Shown piece by piece: positions 25,068 through 34,309 of a DNA stretch of 64,000 nt. The translations under genes were made by a program, and so were the position numbers. Position 1 is the stretch's first letter. Every line of letters begins with the position of its first letter. The stretch is taken from contig AAXX01000001.1 in the NCBI GenBank assembly GCA_000169355.1, positions 186,001-250,000 of the forward strand, written 5' to 3'. The notes under the pieces are model-generated. The model searched no databases. It saw nothing but the letters and a program-made list of their open reading frames with translations, and was not told the DNA's origin. This DNA comes from Flavobacteria bacterium BAL38. GTDB taxonomy: Bacteria > Bacteroidota > Bacteroidia > Flavobacteriales > Flavobacteriaceae.

Positions 25068-27131
25068 ATGAAAAAAACTACTCTTTATTTTCTATTCTCT
25101 ATATTGTTTTCATTAACATTACAAGCGCAAGATACTTGTAATGGTGCTTTACCCATTTCTGGTCCTGGAATTTACGCTGTTGGAATTATTAATGGACAGG
25201 CCCCTACAAATTTCTGTGCTCCTAATGGCACAATTCCTACAGCAAATATACCTGCCGGAGAATGGTATTCTTATACACCTTCTCAAAACTACACAGTTAC
25301 AATAACATCCGATATTGCTCAAAACAATCCGAGAAAGGATACTCGTATTCATATTTACTCAGGCGATTGTAGTTCTCTAACTTGTGTTGCCGGAGATGAT
25401 GATACTGGCACCGGATTTTCCTCTGTAGTTTCGTTTAATGCAGTAGCAGGAACAACTTATTATATAGCTTGGGATAACAGATGGTTAAACACGGTTAACA
25501 ATACTGGTTTTAGTTTTCAATTATCAGAAAGTACAATAGTAATTCCAGTTACACCTATATCGTATACAACACAAACAGTTGCAACAATAAATAGCAGTTA
25601 TAATATTTGTGTAGTAGATATGAATGGTGATTTTAAAGATGATATCGTAGGCATAAGTGCTACTAATATGAGAATTCATGTACAATCAAGCACTCCTGGA
25701 AATTTTATTATTAAAGATATTCCTTTAACTGGTTCAGTTTTATTACCTAATTGGAGTATTGCAGCAGGAGATTATAATAGAGATGGATATAATGACATTG
25801 TATTAGGTAATGGTAGTGGTGCCACAATTTTAACTTCTTCAAATAATGGTACTGAATATACAACAAATACACCTGGTCAATACATCTTTTCTCAAAGAAC
25901 CAATTTTTCAGATTTAAATAATGATGGTAATTTGGATATTTTTGTTTGTCATGATATTGCGCCAAGTTGTTATTATTTAAATGATGGCGCTGGAGGTTTA
26001 ACTTTTTATCAATCAACGGTAACTCCTGGTGCTATGAGTATTGCAACATCAACAGGAAATTACGCAACACTATTTACTGATTTTGATAATGATGGTGATT
26101 CTGATGTTTTTGTTTCGAAATGTTCAGGACCTCCGTGCGAATTATATCGTAACGATGGAAACGGAGTTTATACTAATATTTCTGCCTTAGCCGGAATTAA
26201 TATTACTCCAATTCAAACATGGTCTTCAGCTATTGCTGATTTTGACAACGATGGTGATATGGATATTATTATAACAGCTAGTGCTGGCTCACATAATTTT
26301 TTTAGAAACAATTTAGATACTTCAAATAGTGTAGAAGAAGCTTATACTAACATTACTTCAGGATCTGGTTGGGAATCTAATAGTTCTACAAACATTGACA
26401 ACTTAGCTTATGATTTTGATAACGATGGTAAAATTGATGTATTAGGTGGTGGTAATAAAATTATGTTTAATCAAGGAAATAATACTTTTGCTCCTGTAAG
26501 TTATTCAGGATTAACAGTATCTGCAGTTGGTGATTTAAACAATGATGGCTTTTTAGACTTTCAAAATGGTACTACCATTCGATATGCTGTTCCTAACGGA
26601 AATAATTGGATAAAAGTAAATCTTCAAGGTATACAAAGTAACCGTAATGGAATTGGAGCAAGAGTTGAAATTTATGGAGCTTGGGGAAAACAAATAAGAG
26701 ACATAAGAAGTGGTGAAGGTTTTAGACACATGAGTACTTTGAATGCTCATTTTGGAATTGGTACTGAAACTTCAGTTTCTCAAGTTGTAGTAATTTGGCC
26801 TTCAGGAGTGGTTGATGTTATTAATAATCCAAACATAAATGAGTCACTTTCTATTATTGAAGGTTCTAGCCCATTAAGTTTAGTAGATAATGGTAATTCT
26901 AAAATTATTTTATACCCAAATCCTACATCAGATCTAATCACACTTTCAAATATAGAAATGTTAAACATTAAAAATGTATCTATAATTTCAACATTAGGAA
27001 AAGTTATTAAAAATGTAAATCTTACTAACTCTAGCTTTTCAGTTTCCGACTTATCTGAAGGATTTTATATCCTTATGATAGAAACTGAAGATGGAAAAAA
27101 ATATTCCGAAAGTTTTATAAAGAAAAATTAA
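25068..27131 (+). CDS. Secreted FG-GAP / ASPIC-UnbV repeat protein with type IX sorting domain
   Basis: The start is the ATG at 25068, giving a signal peptide (MKKTTLYFLFS...LQAQ). Residues about 25-150 form a pre-peptidase-like beta domain. Seven FG-GAP type Asp loops follow (for example DFDNDGDSD, DFDNDGDMD, DLNNDGFLD). An ASPIC/UnbV domain lies near residues 510-590 (NRNGIGARVEIYG, GEGFRHMSTLNAHFGIG). The C-terminus (YPNPTSDLITL...GFYILMIE) is a type A T9SS sorting domain, so it is exported and likely surface-bound. Function unknown, perhaps adhesion. It is 11 bases after the cytochrome gene. Confidence 0.88.
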   Translation: MKKTTLYFLFSILFSLTLQAQDTCNGALPISGPGIYAVGIINGQAPTNFCAPNGTIPTANIPAGEWYSYTPSQNYTVTITSDIAQNNPRKDTRIHIYSGDCSSLTCVAGDDDTGTGFSSVVSFNAVAGTTYYIAWDNRWLNTVNNTGFSFQLSESTIVIPVTPISYTTQTVATINSSYNICVVDMNGDFKDDIVGISATNMRIHVQSSTPGNFIIKDIPLTGSVLLPNWSIAAGDYNRDGYNDIVLGNGSGATILTSSNNGTEYTTNTPGQYIFSQRTNFSDLNNDGNLDIFVCHDIAPSCYYLNDGAGGLTFYQSTVTPGAMSIATSTGNYATLFTDFDNDGDSDVFVSKCSGPPCELYRNDGNGVYTNISALAGINITPIQTWSSAIADFDNDGDMDIIITASAGSHNFFRNNLDTSNSVEEAYTNITSGSGWESNSSTNIDNLAYDFDNDGKIDVLGGGNKIMFNQGNNTFAPVSYSGLTVSAVGDLNNDGFLDFQNGTTIRYAVPNGNNWIKVNLQGIQSNRNGIGARVEIYGAWGKQIRDIRSGEGFRHMSTLNAHFGIGTETSVSQVVVIWPSGVVDVINNPNINESLSIIEGSSPLSLVDNGNSKIILYPNPTSDLITLSNIEMLNIKNVSIISTLGKVIKNVNLTNSSFSVSDLSEGFYILMIETEDGKKYSESFIKKN

Positions 27132-27137
27132 AACCAT

Positions 27138-27165
27138 AAAAAACCGAGCTTGACTCGGTTTTTTA
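27138..27165 (+). terminator. Terminator of the FG-GAP gene
   Basis: The stem AAAACCGAG / CTCGGTTTT has a 5-base loop and a T tail, just 10 bases before the target duplication of the IS element. Confidence 0.85.
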
Positions 27166-27183
27166 ATTTATATTAAAAATAAT

Positions 27184-28169
27184 CTGATTGTCCGTTTTCT
27201 GTCATAACCCTGTAATATTAGCAATTACAAGCCTATCGAAAAGTTTTTCTTCAAAATATCTTCTATTTAACTTGTACACAAACTCGTTTAGATATAATTG
27301 AAGATATTTTCCTTTTATTTTATGGTAATTTCCTAACAAATTTCTTTTTGCGTTACTGATTGTTATATGAACCCATTTCAAAGTTTCTTTTGTGGTTTCT
27401 TTGTTAGATTTTTCAGTTATGTGCAATTCTACAAAGTTAGAAATATCTACATATGATGTACTTTTATCTGTAAAAACAATACTTTTTTCATTAATTGATT
27501 CTTGTATTGTTTGATTAATTTGCTCAGCAGTATGGTTGGTTAAAACTTTAGCTTTAAAATAACGACATTGTGTTGATTTTTTACCGCTTTCCAAATCTTC
27601 CAAAACTGTTGATTCTGCCATAATTGCAACATTTTCTTTACCAACTGCACCTCTACCTCGAATGCCTTTTTCTTGTTCAATTTCAGAAGATTCAACAGTA
27701 AAATAGCCTTCATCAAATTCAATCATACCTTCTAAGGTATATCGAGCATCTCGGTTACCCATAGCCTTTCTTAACTTATGAACCATTGCCCAAACTGGTT
27801 CGTATCTTTTTTGTCCAAGTTGCTTTTGGATTTCTTTACTTGAAAATCCTTTTTTTGTAGCACTCATTAAAAACATAGTTTTGTACCAAGTCAAAAATGA
27901 CAACTTTGAACTTTGCATTATAGTTCCGCTTCGTAAAGAAATTCTACTTCTACACTTTTTACATTCATAACTCCAACGACTCTGTATCCAAAAATGCTCT
28001 TTTGAACCACATTTACATTCAACTCCTATCTCATCTCTTTGTTCTTTAAAATGGAGTCTACAAGCTTCTTCACTTCCAAAATTTGCTGTAAAATTAAATA
28101 AGTTCATGTCTTGAATTTTTATCAAATATATGAAATTTTTATCTATTATGAGTGCTTACGGACAATCAG
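27184..28169 (-). mobile_element. Complete IS1595-family insertion sequence
   Basis: The ends are 12-bp perfect inverted repeats, CTGATTGTCCGT (27184-27195) and ACGGACAATCAG (28158-28169). They are flanked by a direct repeat AAAAATAAT at 27175-27183 and 28170-28178, the target duplication (8 or 9 bp, since IS1595 elements usually duplicate 8). The element is 986 bp and carries one transposase. Intact ends, gene and duplication point to a recent, perhaps still active, copy. Confidence 0.9.
27202..28107 (-). CDS. IS1595-family transposase
   Basis: A transposase of 301 residues from the ATG at 28107 (an earlier in-frame TTG is less likely). An N-terminal zinc ribbon has CKCGS and CKKC, followed by LRSGTIMQSSKLSF typical of the family. 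The DDE-type domain has Asp in IEFDEGYF, Asp in IVFTDKSTSY, and the end SNAKRNLLGNYHKIKGKY with LNEFVYKLNRR. It is intact, with no frameshift. It cuts and joins the element's ends. Minus strand, within the IS at 27184-28169. Confidence 0.92.
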   Translation of the reverse strand: MNLFNFTANFGSEEACRLHFKEQRDEIGVECKCGSKEHFWIQSRWSYECKKCRSRISLRSGTIMQSSKLSFLTWYKTMFLMSATKKGFSSKEIQKQLGQKRYEPVWAMVHKLRKAMGNRDARYTLEGMIEFDEGYFTVESSEIEQEKGIRGRGAVGKENVAIMAESTVLEDLESGKKSTQCRYFKAKVLTNHTAEQINQTIQESINEKSIVFTDKSTSYVDISNFVELHITEKSNKETTKETLKWVHITISNAKRNLLGNYHKIKGKYLQLYLNEFVYKLNRRYFEEKLFDRLVIANITGL

Positions 28170-28254
28170 AAAAATAATATCAAAATATAATGTTGTTTTT
28201 ATTTTTTACAATAGTAAAATAATTTATTACATTTACAGAACAAAATCCTTACAA

Positions 28255-28926
28255 ATGAAGAAAATAACAAAAATCGCATTCGCTTTATTACTAGTTGCGG
28301 GTGTATCTATGAATGCTCAAACTGCATTAAAAAATGGTTCTGTAACTTATAGCATGACAATGCCAGGTGCTGGTGAAGAAATGGCTGCTATGGGAGAAAG
28401 TACAATAACGGTTCATTTTAATGATAAAACTCAAGCAACAGACATGAGCATGATGGGTGGAATGATGTTAATGAAAACTATCGTTCCAATTGCAAATGAA
28501 AAAGAATCTAAAATGACTGTAGAAGTAATGGGTATGAAATACGAAATTACTGATGCTGGAGAAGCTGCTTCTAAAAATACAAACGGACTTAGTAATTTAG
28601 ATAATGCTAAAGAAATTGTGTATGATAAAAAAGACACTAAAGAAATTGTAGGTTTTAAATGTTATAAAGCTACTGTATCTATGAATGATGGAACCACAAG
28701 TATTTTTTATATTACAGAAGCAATTGCTCCGCAAGCTCAAAAAGAAGATGCAAAAGTTAAACTTTCTGGTTACCCTTTAGAAATGACTGTTCAAACAGCT
28801 CAAGGAGATATGGTAATGAAAGCTACAAAATTTTCAAAAGAAGTTCCTGCAGATGCTTTTAAAGTTGGAGAAGGATTTACAAAAATAACTATGGAAGAAT
28901 TTCAAAAGCAAATGGGTGGTATGTAA
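28255..28926 (+). CDS. Exported protein, DUF4412-like
   Basis: The start is the ATG at 28255 (MKKITKIAFALLLVAGVSMNAQ, signal peptide). An apparent 48-codon extension upstream runs into the IS and is spurious. The mature part is Met-rich (MAAMGESTITVHF, MSMMGGMMLMK), with VGFKCYKATV and a FYITEAI strand, typical of the DUF4412/GLPGLI-like beta proteins of Bacteroidota. The function is unknown. The IS inserted 77 bases upstream may have displaced its original promoter region. Confidence 0.72.
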   Translation: MKKITKIAFALLLVAGVSMNAQTALKNGSVTYSMTMPGAGEEMAAMGESTITVHFNDKTQATDMSMMGGMMLMKTIVPIANEKESKMTVEVMGMKYEITDAGEAASKNTNGLSNLDNAKEIVYDKKDTKEIVGFKCYKATVSMNDGTTSIFYITEAIAPQAQKEDAKVKLSGYPLEMTVQTAQGDMVMKATKFSKEVPADAFKVGEGFTKITMEEFQKQMGGM

Positions 28927-28951
28927 TACTAACCTCTTTTTATAATATAAG

Positions 28952-28978
28952 AAGCACTGAGAAATCGGTGCTTTTTTG
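28952..28978 (+). terminator. Terminator of the DUF4412-like gene
   Basis: The stem AAGCACTGA / TCGGTGCTT with loop GAAA has a T tail. Confidence 0.8.
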
Positions 28979-29017
28979 TTTGCTATAATCTAATAGTGTA
29001 AAAATTCATTTGATGAT

Positions 29018-29045
29018 TTGTAAGAATAAAAAAATACTATATTTG
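29018..29045 (+). promoter_or_regulatory. Promoter of the TPR-like gene
   Basis: TTG (29018-29020), 17 bases, TATATTTG (29038-29045). Good match to the Bacteroidota consensus, 64 bases before the ATG. Confidence 0.72.
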
Positions 29046-29108
29046 AATAACGCTATTTCATAGCGCATATATATAAATTAGCAGCAATTAGCCAAAAAAT
29101 CTTAAAAA

Positions 29109-29917
29109 ATGAAAAAAATCATTATTACATTTCTAATATTAAGTTTTAATTTAATGTTCTCTCAAAATTATTTTGAAGGAAAAAATTTATACTGCAAATC
29201 TGACAATCCGAGAGCAATGGAATTGTTTAATACAGGAATTGAAACTTTGTACTTAAATAAAACTTTAGATAAAAAATACTTAAAAATGACAGCCGATGTA
29301 TTTTTCAGGGCTTATCAAACTGACACTACATTCTGTGATGCTATTTTTTTTGCAGGATATACAAAAAGATTATTAAATGATAAATATGCTTTAACATGTT
29401 ATTATTATGCAGACAGTTTAGCTAATAATAAATCAATTGAATTTAAAACCAATCTTGCAGCTGAAGCCTTAAGATTTGGAAATGAAGCATCATTTAAAAT
29501 TGCAAGAAGAAAATATAATGAATTGATCGAATATTTTCCTGAAAGTCCTGAAGGCTACTATGGATTTGCTATAACTTCTCCCATTTTTGAGGATACTGAT
29601 AAAGGTTTAGAAAATATAAATATCGCAATTGAAAAGTATAAAAAAATTAATACAGAATTAAAGACGATGTTATATTTATGAAAGGTATTTTATTGTCTTT
29701 TAATAAAAAATATATAGAAGGGTTGGAATATTTAGAAAAATCCTATTCTTCATATAAAAAAGAAGAAAACTTTAAAATACATTATTCTCTCTGTTTACTT
29801 AAAGTATCAGAAATTAATAATGACGAAAAAATGAAAAAAAAGGCTCTTAAAAATTATGAAAAAATTGAAAATAAAGAGCAAATACCAAATGAACTAAAAA
29901 TATTGTTAAATTTTTAA
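29109..29917 (+). pseudogene. TPR-like exported protein, split by a probable one-base frameshift
   Basis: The first frame (29109-29681) starts with a signal peptide (MKKIIITFLILSFNLMFSQ) and has helical repeats resembling TPRs. It stops in ...LYL-TGA. A second frame (29678-29917) starts at an ATG overlapping that stop and continues the same repeat pattern (ILLSFNKKYIEGLEYLEKSY). Joining them by adding one A (TTTATG to TTTAATG) gives a seamless 269-residue protein. Either this is a real inactivating deletion, a sequence error, or two coupled genes with an ATGA overlap. A promoter lies at 29018. The TPR call is tentative. Confidence 0.6.
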
Positions 29918-30099
29918 AATAACTGCTGGTAAAAGTAGTTTATAAAAATGATGGGGTTTTGAGCTTAATTTAAAGTTGGTTTTGTACTTATAAAAAATCG
30001 TTTAACCAGAAGTATAGTCTTCCTTAACCGCAACTCCCGTGAATAGGCGGAATGTCAAAAAAGCTACTTATGACTACTTGTCATTTTTAAAATGAAACA
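29918..30099. other. Gene-free stretch before rocD
   Basis: The 180 bases hold no open frame of note. One locally GC-richer part (30033-30053, CCGCAACTCCCGTGAATAGG) differs from its AT-rich surroundings and may be a remnant of a mobile element or repeat. I could not identify it. Confidence 0.3.
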
Positions 30100-30136
30100 A
30101 AAAAATCCTAATCTTTCAATTAGGATTTTCTTTTTA
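30100..30136. terminator. Terminator of rocD
   Basis: The stem AAAATCCTAAT / ATTAGGATTTT with a 6-base loop and T tracts on both strands overlaps the rocD stop codon region. Confidence 0.85.
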
Positions 30137-31414
30137 TTTCTCAAACTCTTTTAATGTATTAATAATAATTGAAACACATTCCCTAAGTTGTTCTTCTGTC
30201 ATTACTAACGGTGGAGCAAAACGAATGATGTTTCCATGAGTAGGTTTCGCTAATAAACCGTTTTCGGCTAATCGAACGCAAATATTCCAAGCGGTGTCAC
30301 TTTCTTCTGTATCATTTATTACAACGGCATTTAACAATCCTTTTCCTCTTACTAAAGTAGCAATGTTTGAAGTTTCAATAAAGCTATTTAATTCTTCACG
30401 GAAAATTTTACCTAATTTTCTAGCATTTTGAGACAAACTTTCCTCCGAAACTACTTCTAAAGCCGCCATAGCAACAGCAGCTGCCACAGGATTTCCTCCA
30501 AAAGTAGAACCATGTTGTCCTGGCTTAATCACATTCATAATGTGATCATTTGCCAAAACAGCCGAAACTGGATAAGCTCCACCCGATAAGGCTTTACCTA
30601 AAATTAAAACATCAGGTTGAACATATGTTTCTTGTTTTTCACATTTAGATTCGCAAGAACAATTTCCACAAACAGCTAATAACGAACCTGTTCTAGCAAT
30701 TCCTGTTTGAACTTCATCAGCAATAAACAAAACATTATTTGCTTTACAAATCGCTTGTGCTTTTTGTAAATAATCTGTTGCAGGTGTATAAACTCCAGCT
30801 TCGCCCTGAATAGGTTCTACTAAAAATCCTGCAATATTTTTTGAAGAATTAACCGCTTTTTCTAAAGCTTCAATGTCATCATAAGGAATACTAATAAATC
30901 CTGCCGTATATGGTCCGAAGTTTTTACGAGCATTTTCGTCATTTGAAAACGAAATAATAGTTGTTGTTCTTCCGTGGAAATTTCCATCACATACTATAAT
31001 TTGTGCATCATTTTCATTAATTCCTTTTTTCTCATACGCCCATTTTCTACACAATTTTAAAGCTGTTTCAACTGCTTCAGCACCAGTATTCATTGGCAAA
31101 ACTTTATCAAAACCAAAATAGTTTGTTACAAATTCTTCGTAAACTCCTAATTTATCGTTGTAAAATGCTCTTGACGTTAAAGTTAAAGTTTGTGCTTGGT
31201 TTACCATTGCTCCAACAATTTTTGGATGACAATGCCCTTGATTTACTGCAGAATAAGCTGAAAGAAAATCATAATATTTTTTTCCTTCTACATCCCAAAC
31301 ATAAACTCCTTCTCCTCTACTCAAAACTACTGGTAGTGGATGATAATTGTGTGCACCGTACTTGTCTTCTAATGCAATAGCTTCAGCCGAATTCATTTTT
31401 TCTAAAACTGACAT
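30134..31414 (-). CDS. rocD: Ornithine aminotransferase
   Basis: A 426-residue class III PLP aminotransferase that converts ornithine to glutamate semialdehyde. Marks are [16 protein letters not shown] at the start, [13 protein letters not shown] (PLP phosphate), [23 protein letters not shown] (Asp that binds PLP) and [10 protein letters not shown] (Schiff base Lys). Between ARTG and LILGK there is an inserted Cys cluster, C249-x2-C252-x-C254-x3-C258, not seen in the standard bacillary enzyme. It could bind metal. Monocistronic, ending in a strong terminator. Confidence 0.94.
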   Translation of the reverse strand: MSVLEKMNSAEAIALEDKYGAHNYHPLPVVLSRGEGVYVWDVEGKKYYDFLSAYSAVNQGHCHPKIVGAMVNQAQTLTLTSRAFYNDKLGVYEEFVTNYFGFDKVLPMNTGAEAVETALKLCRKWAYEKKGINENDAQIIVCDGNFHGRTTTIISFSNDENARKNFGPYTAGFISIPYDDIEALEKAVNSSKNIAGFLVEPIQGEAGVYTPATDYLQKAQAICKANNVLFIADEVQTGIARTGSLLAVCGNCSCESKCEKQETYVQPDVLILGKALSGGAYPVSAVLANDHIMNVIKPGQHGSTFGGNPVAAAVAMAALEVVSEESLSQNARKLGKIFREELNSFIETSNIATLVRGKGLLNAVVINDTEESDTAWNICVRLAENGLLAKPTHGNIIRFAPPLVMTEEQLRECVSIIINTLKEFEK

Positions 31415-31642
31415 AAAATGTTTTTTATTGATTGTTACATCGCAATTCCTTCTTTATGGTGAGAAATCAACCGAATAGTTGTCAAAAATACAAAAATCAA
31501 GGGCAAGTTCAAATTCAAACTTAATAATCCGTAAAAAAATCTAATTTTCGGAACACAGTTTTTAAAAAATTGAAGAAATTATAAAAACCTATAAAATGTT
31601 CAAAACTCTTATAAACTTTTAATCTATTAACCTTTTAAACAT

Positions 31643-32182
31643 TTAATCAAACATTTCTAACAACGTCGTAACTGTATTCCAGTTTCGTATTGTAGCCACA
31701 ACGTTTAATTTCTTCTCAATATATTTTTGGTCTAATCTAGTTTTACCAGCTCCAACTGCGTATTTAATGTAAATTCTGCTTTTATCAATTGCGGCTTCAT
31801 CGGGTTTAAATTGACTAATTTTTAAATCATTTAAAGCACCACTCGATAATTCTTTCGAAATGAAAGCTACATATAGTTTCTTAGTATCGCAATCTTTTTC
31901 TTTTAGATAAGAATTGTTCTTGAAACACGCTTCTAAATCTTCTTTTGAAATAACAACAACCGGAACTTCCAAACCTAATTCTTTGAAAATTTCTTGTTTA
32001 ATTTTAAACCCAACACTAGCGCCATGTTCCTCTTCCGAATCCACAAAAACATTTCCCGATTGAATATATGTTTGTACATTTTGAAATCCTGCATTTTCTA
32101 AAACAGTTTTCAATGCATCCATTTTAATCATATTGTGTCCGGAAACGTTTATTCCGCGAAGTAAAGCCAAGTGCGTTTTCAT
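31643..32182 (-). CDS. DUF1697 family protein
   Basis: A 179-residue DUF1697 protein. The family opening LALLRGINVSGHNMIKM and QTYIQSGNVFVDS are both present, as is a C-terminal RNWNTVTTLLEM. The function is unknown; the fold is ferredoxin-like in known structures. It is divergent from rlmD with a 69-base gap. Confidence 0.88.
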   Translation of the reverse strand: MKTHLALLRGINVSGHNMIKMDALKTVLENAGFQNVQTYIQSGNVFVDSEEEHGASVGFKIKQEIFKELGLEVPVVVISKEDLEACFKNNSYLKEKDCDTKKLYVAFISKELSSGALNDLKISQFKPDEAAIDKSRIYIKYAVGAGKTRLDQKYIEKKLNVVATIRNWNTVTTLLEMFD

Positions 32183-32251
32183 ATTTATTGAAATTTGCTA
32201 TAAAAGTAAAATATATTATCAAATCAGCATAACAATTCTTATTTTTGCTGC

Positions 32252-33664
32252 ATGGGAAAAAAGAGAACAGAAAAAATCGTATTCGAAAACGTAAAAATCC
32301 TTGATGCAGGTGCAAAAGGTGTATCGGTAGCGAAAGCACCAGATGGTAAAGTAATATTTCTTCCAAATGTAGTTCCAGGCGATGTGGTTGATGTACAAAC
32401 CATGAAGAAAAGAAAAGCCTACTACGAAGGTAAAGCCATAAAAATTCATGAATTTTCTGAACATAGAATTGAACCCGTTTGTGCTCATTTTGGTGCTTGT
32501 GGTGGTTGTAAATGGCAAAACATGAAATACAGCCAACAATTGTTCTATAAAAATCAGGAAGTATACAATAATTTAAAACGAATAGGTAAAATTGAATTAC
32601 CCGAATTTGAAGCTATTTTAGGTTCAGAAAAACAATTTTTCTATAGAAATAAAATGGAATTTGGTTTCTCGAATGCGCGTTGGATGACCGATGCCGAAAT
32701 TCAATCGGGAACTGAATTTGATAATAAAAATGCATTAGGATTTCATATTCCTAGAATGTGGGATAAGATTTTAGATATTGAGAAATGTCATTTACAAGAA
32801 GATCCATCAAACGAAATTCGTAACGAAATCAAACGTTTTGCAAACGAAAACAACTTAACTTTCTTTAATGCAAGAGCTGTGGAAGGTTTATTGAGAACGT
32901 TGATGATTCGTACTGCTTCAACAGGTGAAATCATGGTGTTGATTCAGTTTTATGAAAACGATAAAAACGGAATCGAATTGATGATGAATTTCTTGGCAGA
33001 ACGTTTTCCTCAAATCACTTCTTTACAATATGTTATCAATCAAAAATTGAATGATACGTTGTACGACCAAGACATTATTTTATTCAAAGGTCGCGATTAT
33101 ATTTTAGAAGAAATGGAAGGGTTGCATTTTAGTATTAATGCGAAATCTTTCTATCAAACCAATTCAGATCAAGCGTATGAATTGTATAAAATTACGAGAG
33201 AATTTGCAGGTTTAACAGGAAACGAAACGGTTTACGATTTATATACTGGAACAGGAACCATTGCGCAATTCGTATCAAAACAAGCGAAAAAAGTAATTGG
33301 TGTTGAAGCCGTTCCAGAAGCAATTATTGATGCAAAAGCGAATGCAACACGCAATAACATTACGAATTGTGAGTTTTATGTAGGAGACATGAAAAACGTA
33401 TTTAACGACGAATTCATTAACCAACACGGACAACCCGACGTTATTATCACCGATCCACCAAGAGATGGAATGCATAAAGATGTGGTAGAAATGTTATTAA
33501 AAACAGATGTACCAAAAATTGTGTATGTAAGTTGTAACTCAGCTACACAAGCCCGTGACTTAGCCTTAATGGACGAAAAATACAAAGTAGTTCGTGTGCG
33601 TCCTGTGGATATGTTTCCGCAAACGCATCATGTGGAAAACGTGGTTTTATTGGAAAAACGATAA
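32252..33664 (+). CDS. rlmD: 23S rRNA (uracil-5-)-methyltransferase RlmD
   Basis: A 470-residue enzyme that methylates U1939 of 23S rRNA in E. coli. An N-terminal TRAM domain covers residues about 5-65. The 4Fe-4S Cys motif CAHFGACGGCKWQ is near residue 75. The SAM domain has YDLYTGTGTIAQFV near residue 330, DPPRDGMH near residue 408, and the catalytic Cys in VYVSCNSATQARDL near residue 431. A -7 box TATTTTTG at 32240-32247 ends 4 bases before the ATG, so the mRNA may be leaderless. Confidence 0.93.
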   Translation: MGKKRTEKIVFENVKILDAGAKGVSVAKAPDGKVIFLPNVVPGDVVDVQTMKKRKAYYEGKAIKIHEFSEHRIEPVCAHFGACGGCKWQNMKYSQQLFYKNQEVYNNLKRIGKIELPEFEAILGSEKQFFYRNKMEFGFSNARWMTDAEIQSGTEFDNKNALGFHIPRMWDKILDIEKCHLQEDPSNEIRNEIKRFANENNLTFFNARAVEGLLRTLMIRTASTGEIMVLIQFYENDKNGIELMMNFLAERFPQITSLQYVINQKLNDTLYDQDIILFKGRDYILEEMEGLHFSINAKSFYQTNSDQAYELYKITREFAGLTGNETVYDLYTGTGTIAQFVSKQAKKVIGVEAVPEAIIDAKANATRNNITNCEFYVGDMKNVFNDEFINQHGQPDVIITDPPRDGMHKDVVEMLLKTDVPKIVYVSCNSATQARDLALMDEKYKVVRVRPVDMFPQTHHVENVVLLEKR

Positions 33665-33672
33665 TTAAATTT

Positions 33673-33792
33673 AAACCATATAGAAACATAGAAAATAGGA
33701 AGTTCTTCATAGCATTTCATTAAAACGAAGTTATGTTAACTATAAAAAGTGGAACACCTCTATACATTAAATAACTATGTATCTATGTGGTA
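33673..33792. repeat. ACACATAG-family palindromic repeat, copy 3
   Basis: Left end AAACCATATAGAAACATAG, right end CTATGTATCTATGTGGTA, inverted and more diverged than copies 1 and 2, with the shared TTTCATTAAAACG...TTAACTAT centre. It lies between rlmD and the DUF6452 gene. Confidence 0.65.
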
Positions 33793-33805
33793 AAATAAAA
33801 AATCT

Positions 33806-34309
33806 ATGAAAAAAATAGTTTTTATAACCTTATCCCTACTTTTAGCTGTTTCGTTTTGGAACTGTGAAAAAGATGATATTTGTGCCGAAGGAACCGCAGT
33901 AACACCTCGAGTAATTATTGAGTTTTATGATGCAACAAATACTACAGTATTAAAATCAGTTACTAATTTAGGTGTAATTGAACCTACTTTTACAACCGGT
34001 TTATCATTTACAGGAGCAAGTAAAATTGAAGTACCTTTAAGAACTACTGCCGATTTAACTTCATTGAACTTTATTCAAAATGGTAGCGATTCAGATACAA
34101 CAAACGATAATATAGATTTACTTACGTTTAATTATGTAAGAAATGATGTTTATATATCGCGCGCTTGTGGTTATAAAACAGTATTCTATTTAGACGCAAC
34201 AAATCCAATTGAATTAATAGCAGATGGAAATAACTGGATTCAAAATATCGAAGTAATACAACCCAATATAGAAACCGAAAATGAAGTACATGTTAAAATA
34301 TATTTTTAG
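33806..34309 (+). CDS. DUF6452 family lipoprotein
   Basis: A 167-residue lipoprotein (lipobox FWNC at about residue 20). Family features are EKDDICAEGTAVTPRVIIEFYD near the start of the mature part, a DLLTFNYVRNDVYISRACGYKT section and a C-terminal IQNIEVIQPNIETE. It forms the conserved flavobacterial gene pair with DUF6048, whose start lies inside its 3' end. Function unknown; its partner looks like an outer-membrane protein, so a joint envelope role is likely. Confidence 0.82.
   Translation: MKKIVFITLSLLLAVSFWNCEKDDICAEGTAVTPRVIIEFYDATNTTVLKSVTNLGVIEPTFTTGLSFTGASKIEVPLRTTADLTSLNFIQNGSDSDTTNDNIDLLTFNYVRNDVYISRACGYKTVFYLDATNPIELIADGNNWIQNIEVIQPNIETENEVHVKIYF

Noticed and set aside
28111..28254. 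A 48-residue N-terminal extension of the DUF4412-like protein
   Set aside because: It begins inside the IS element and precedes a clear signal peptide with its own ATG at 28255.
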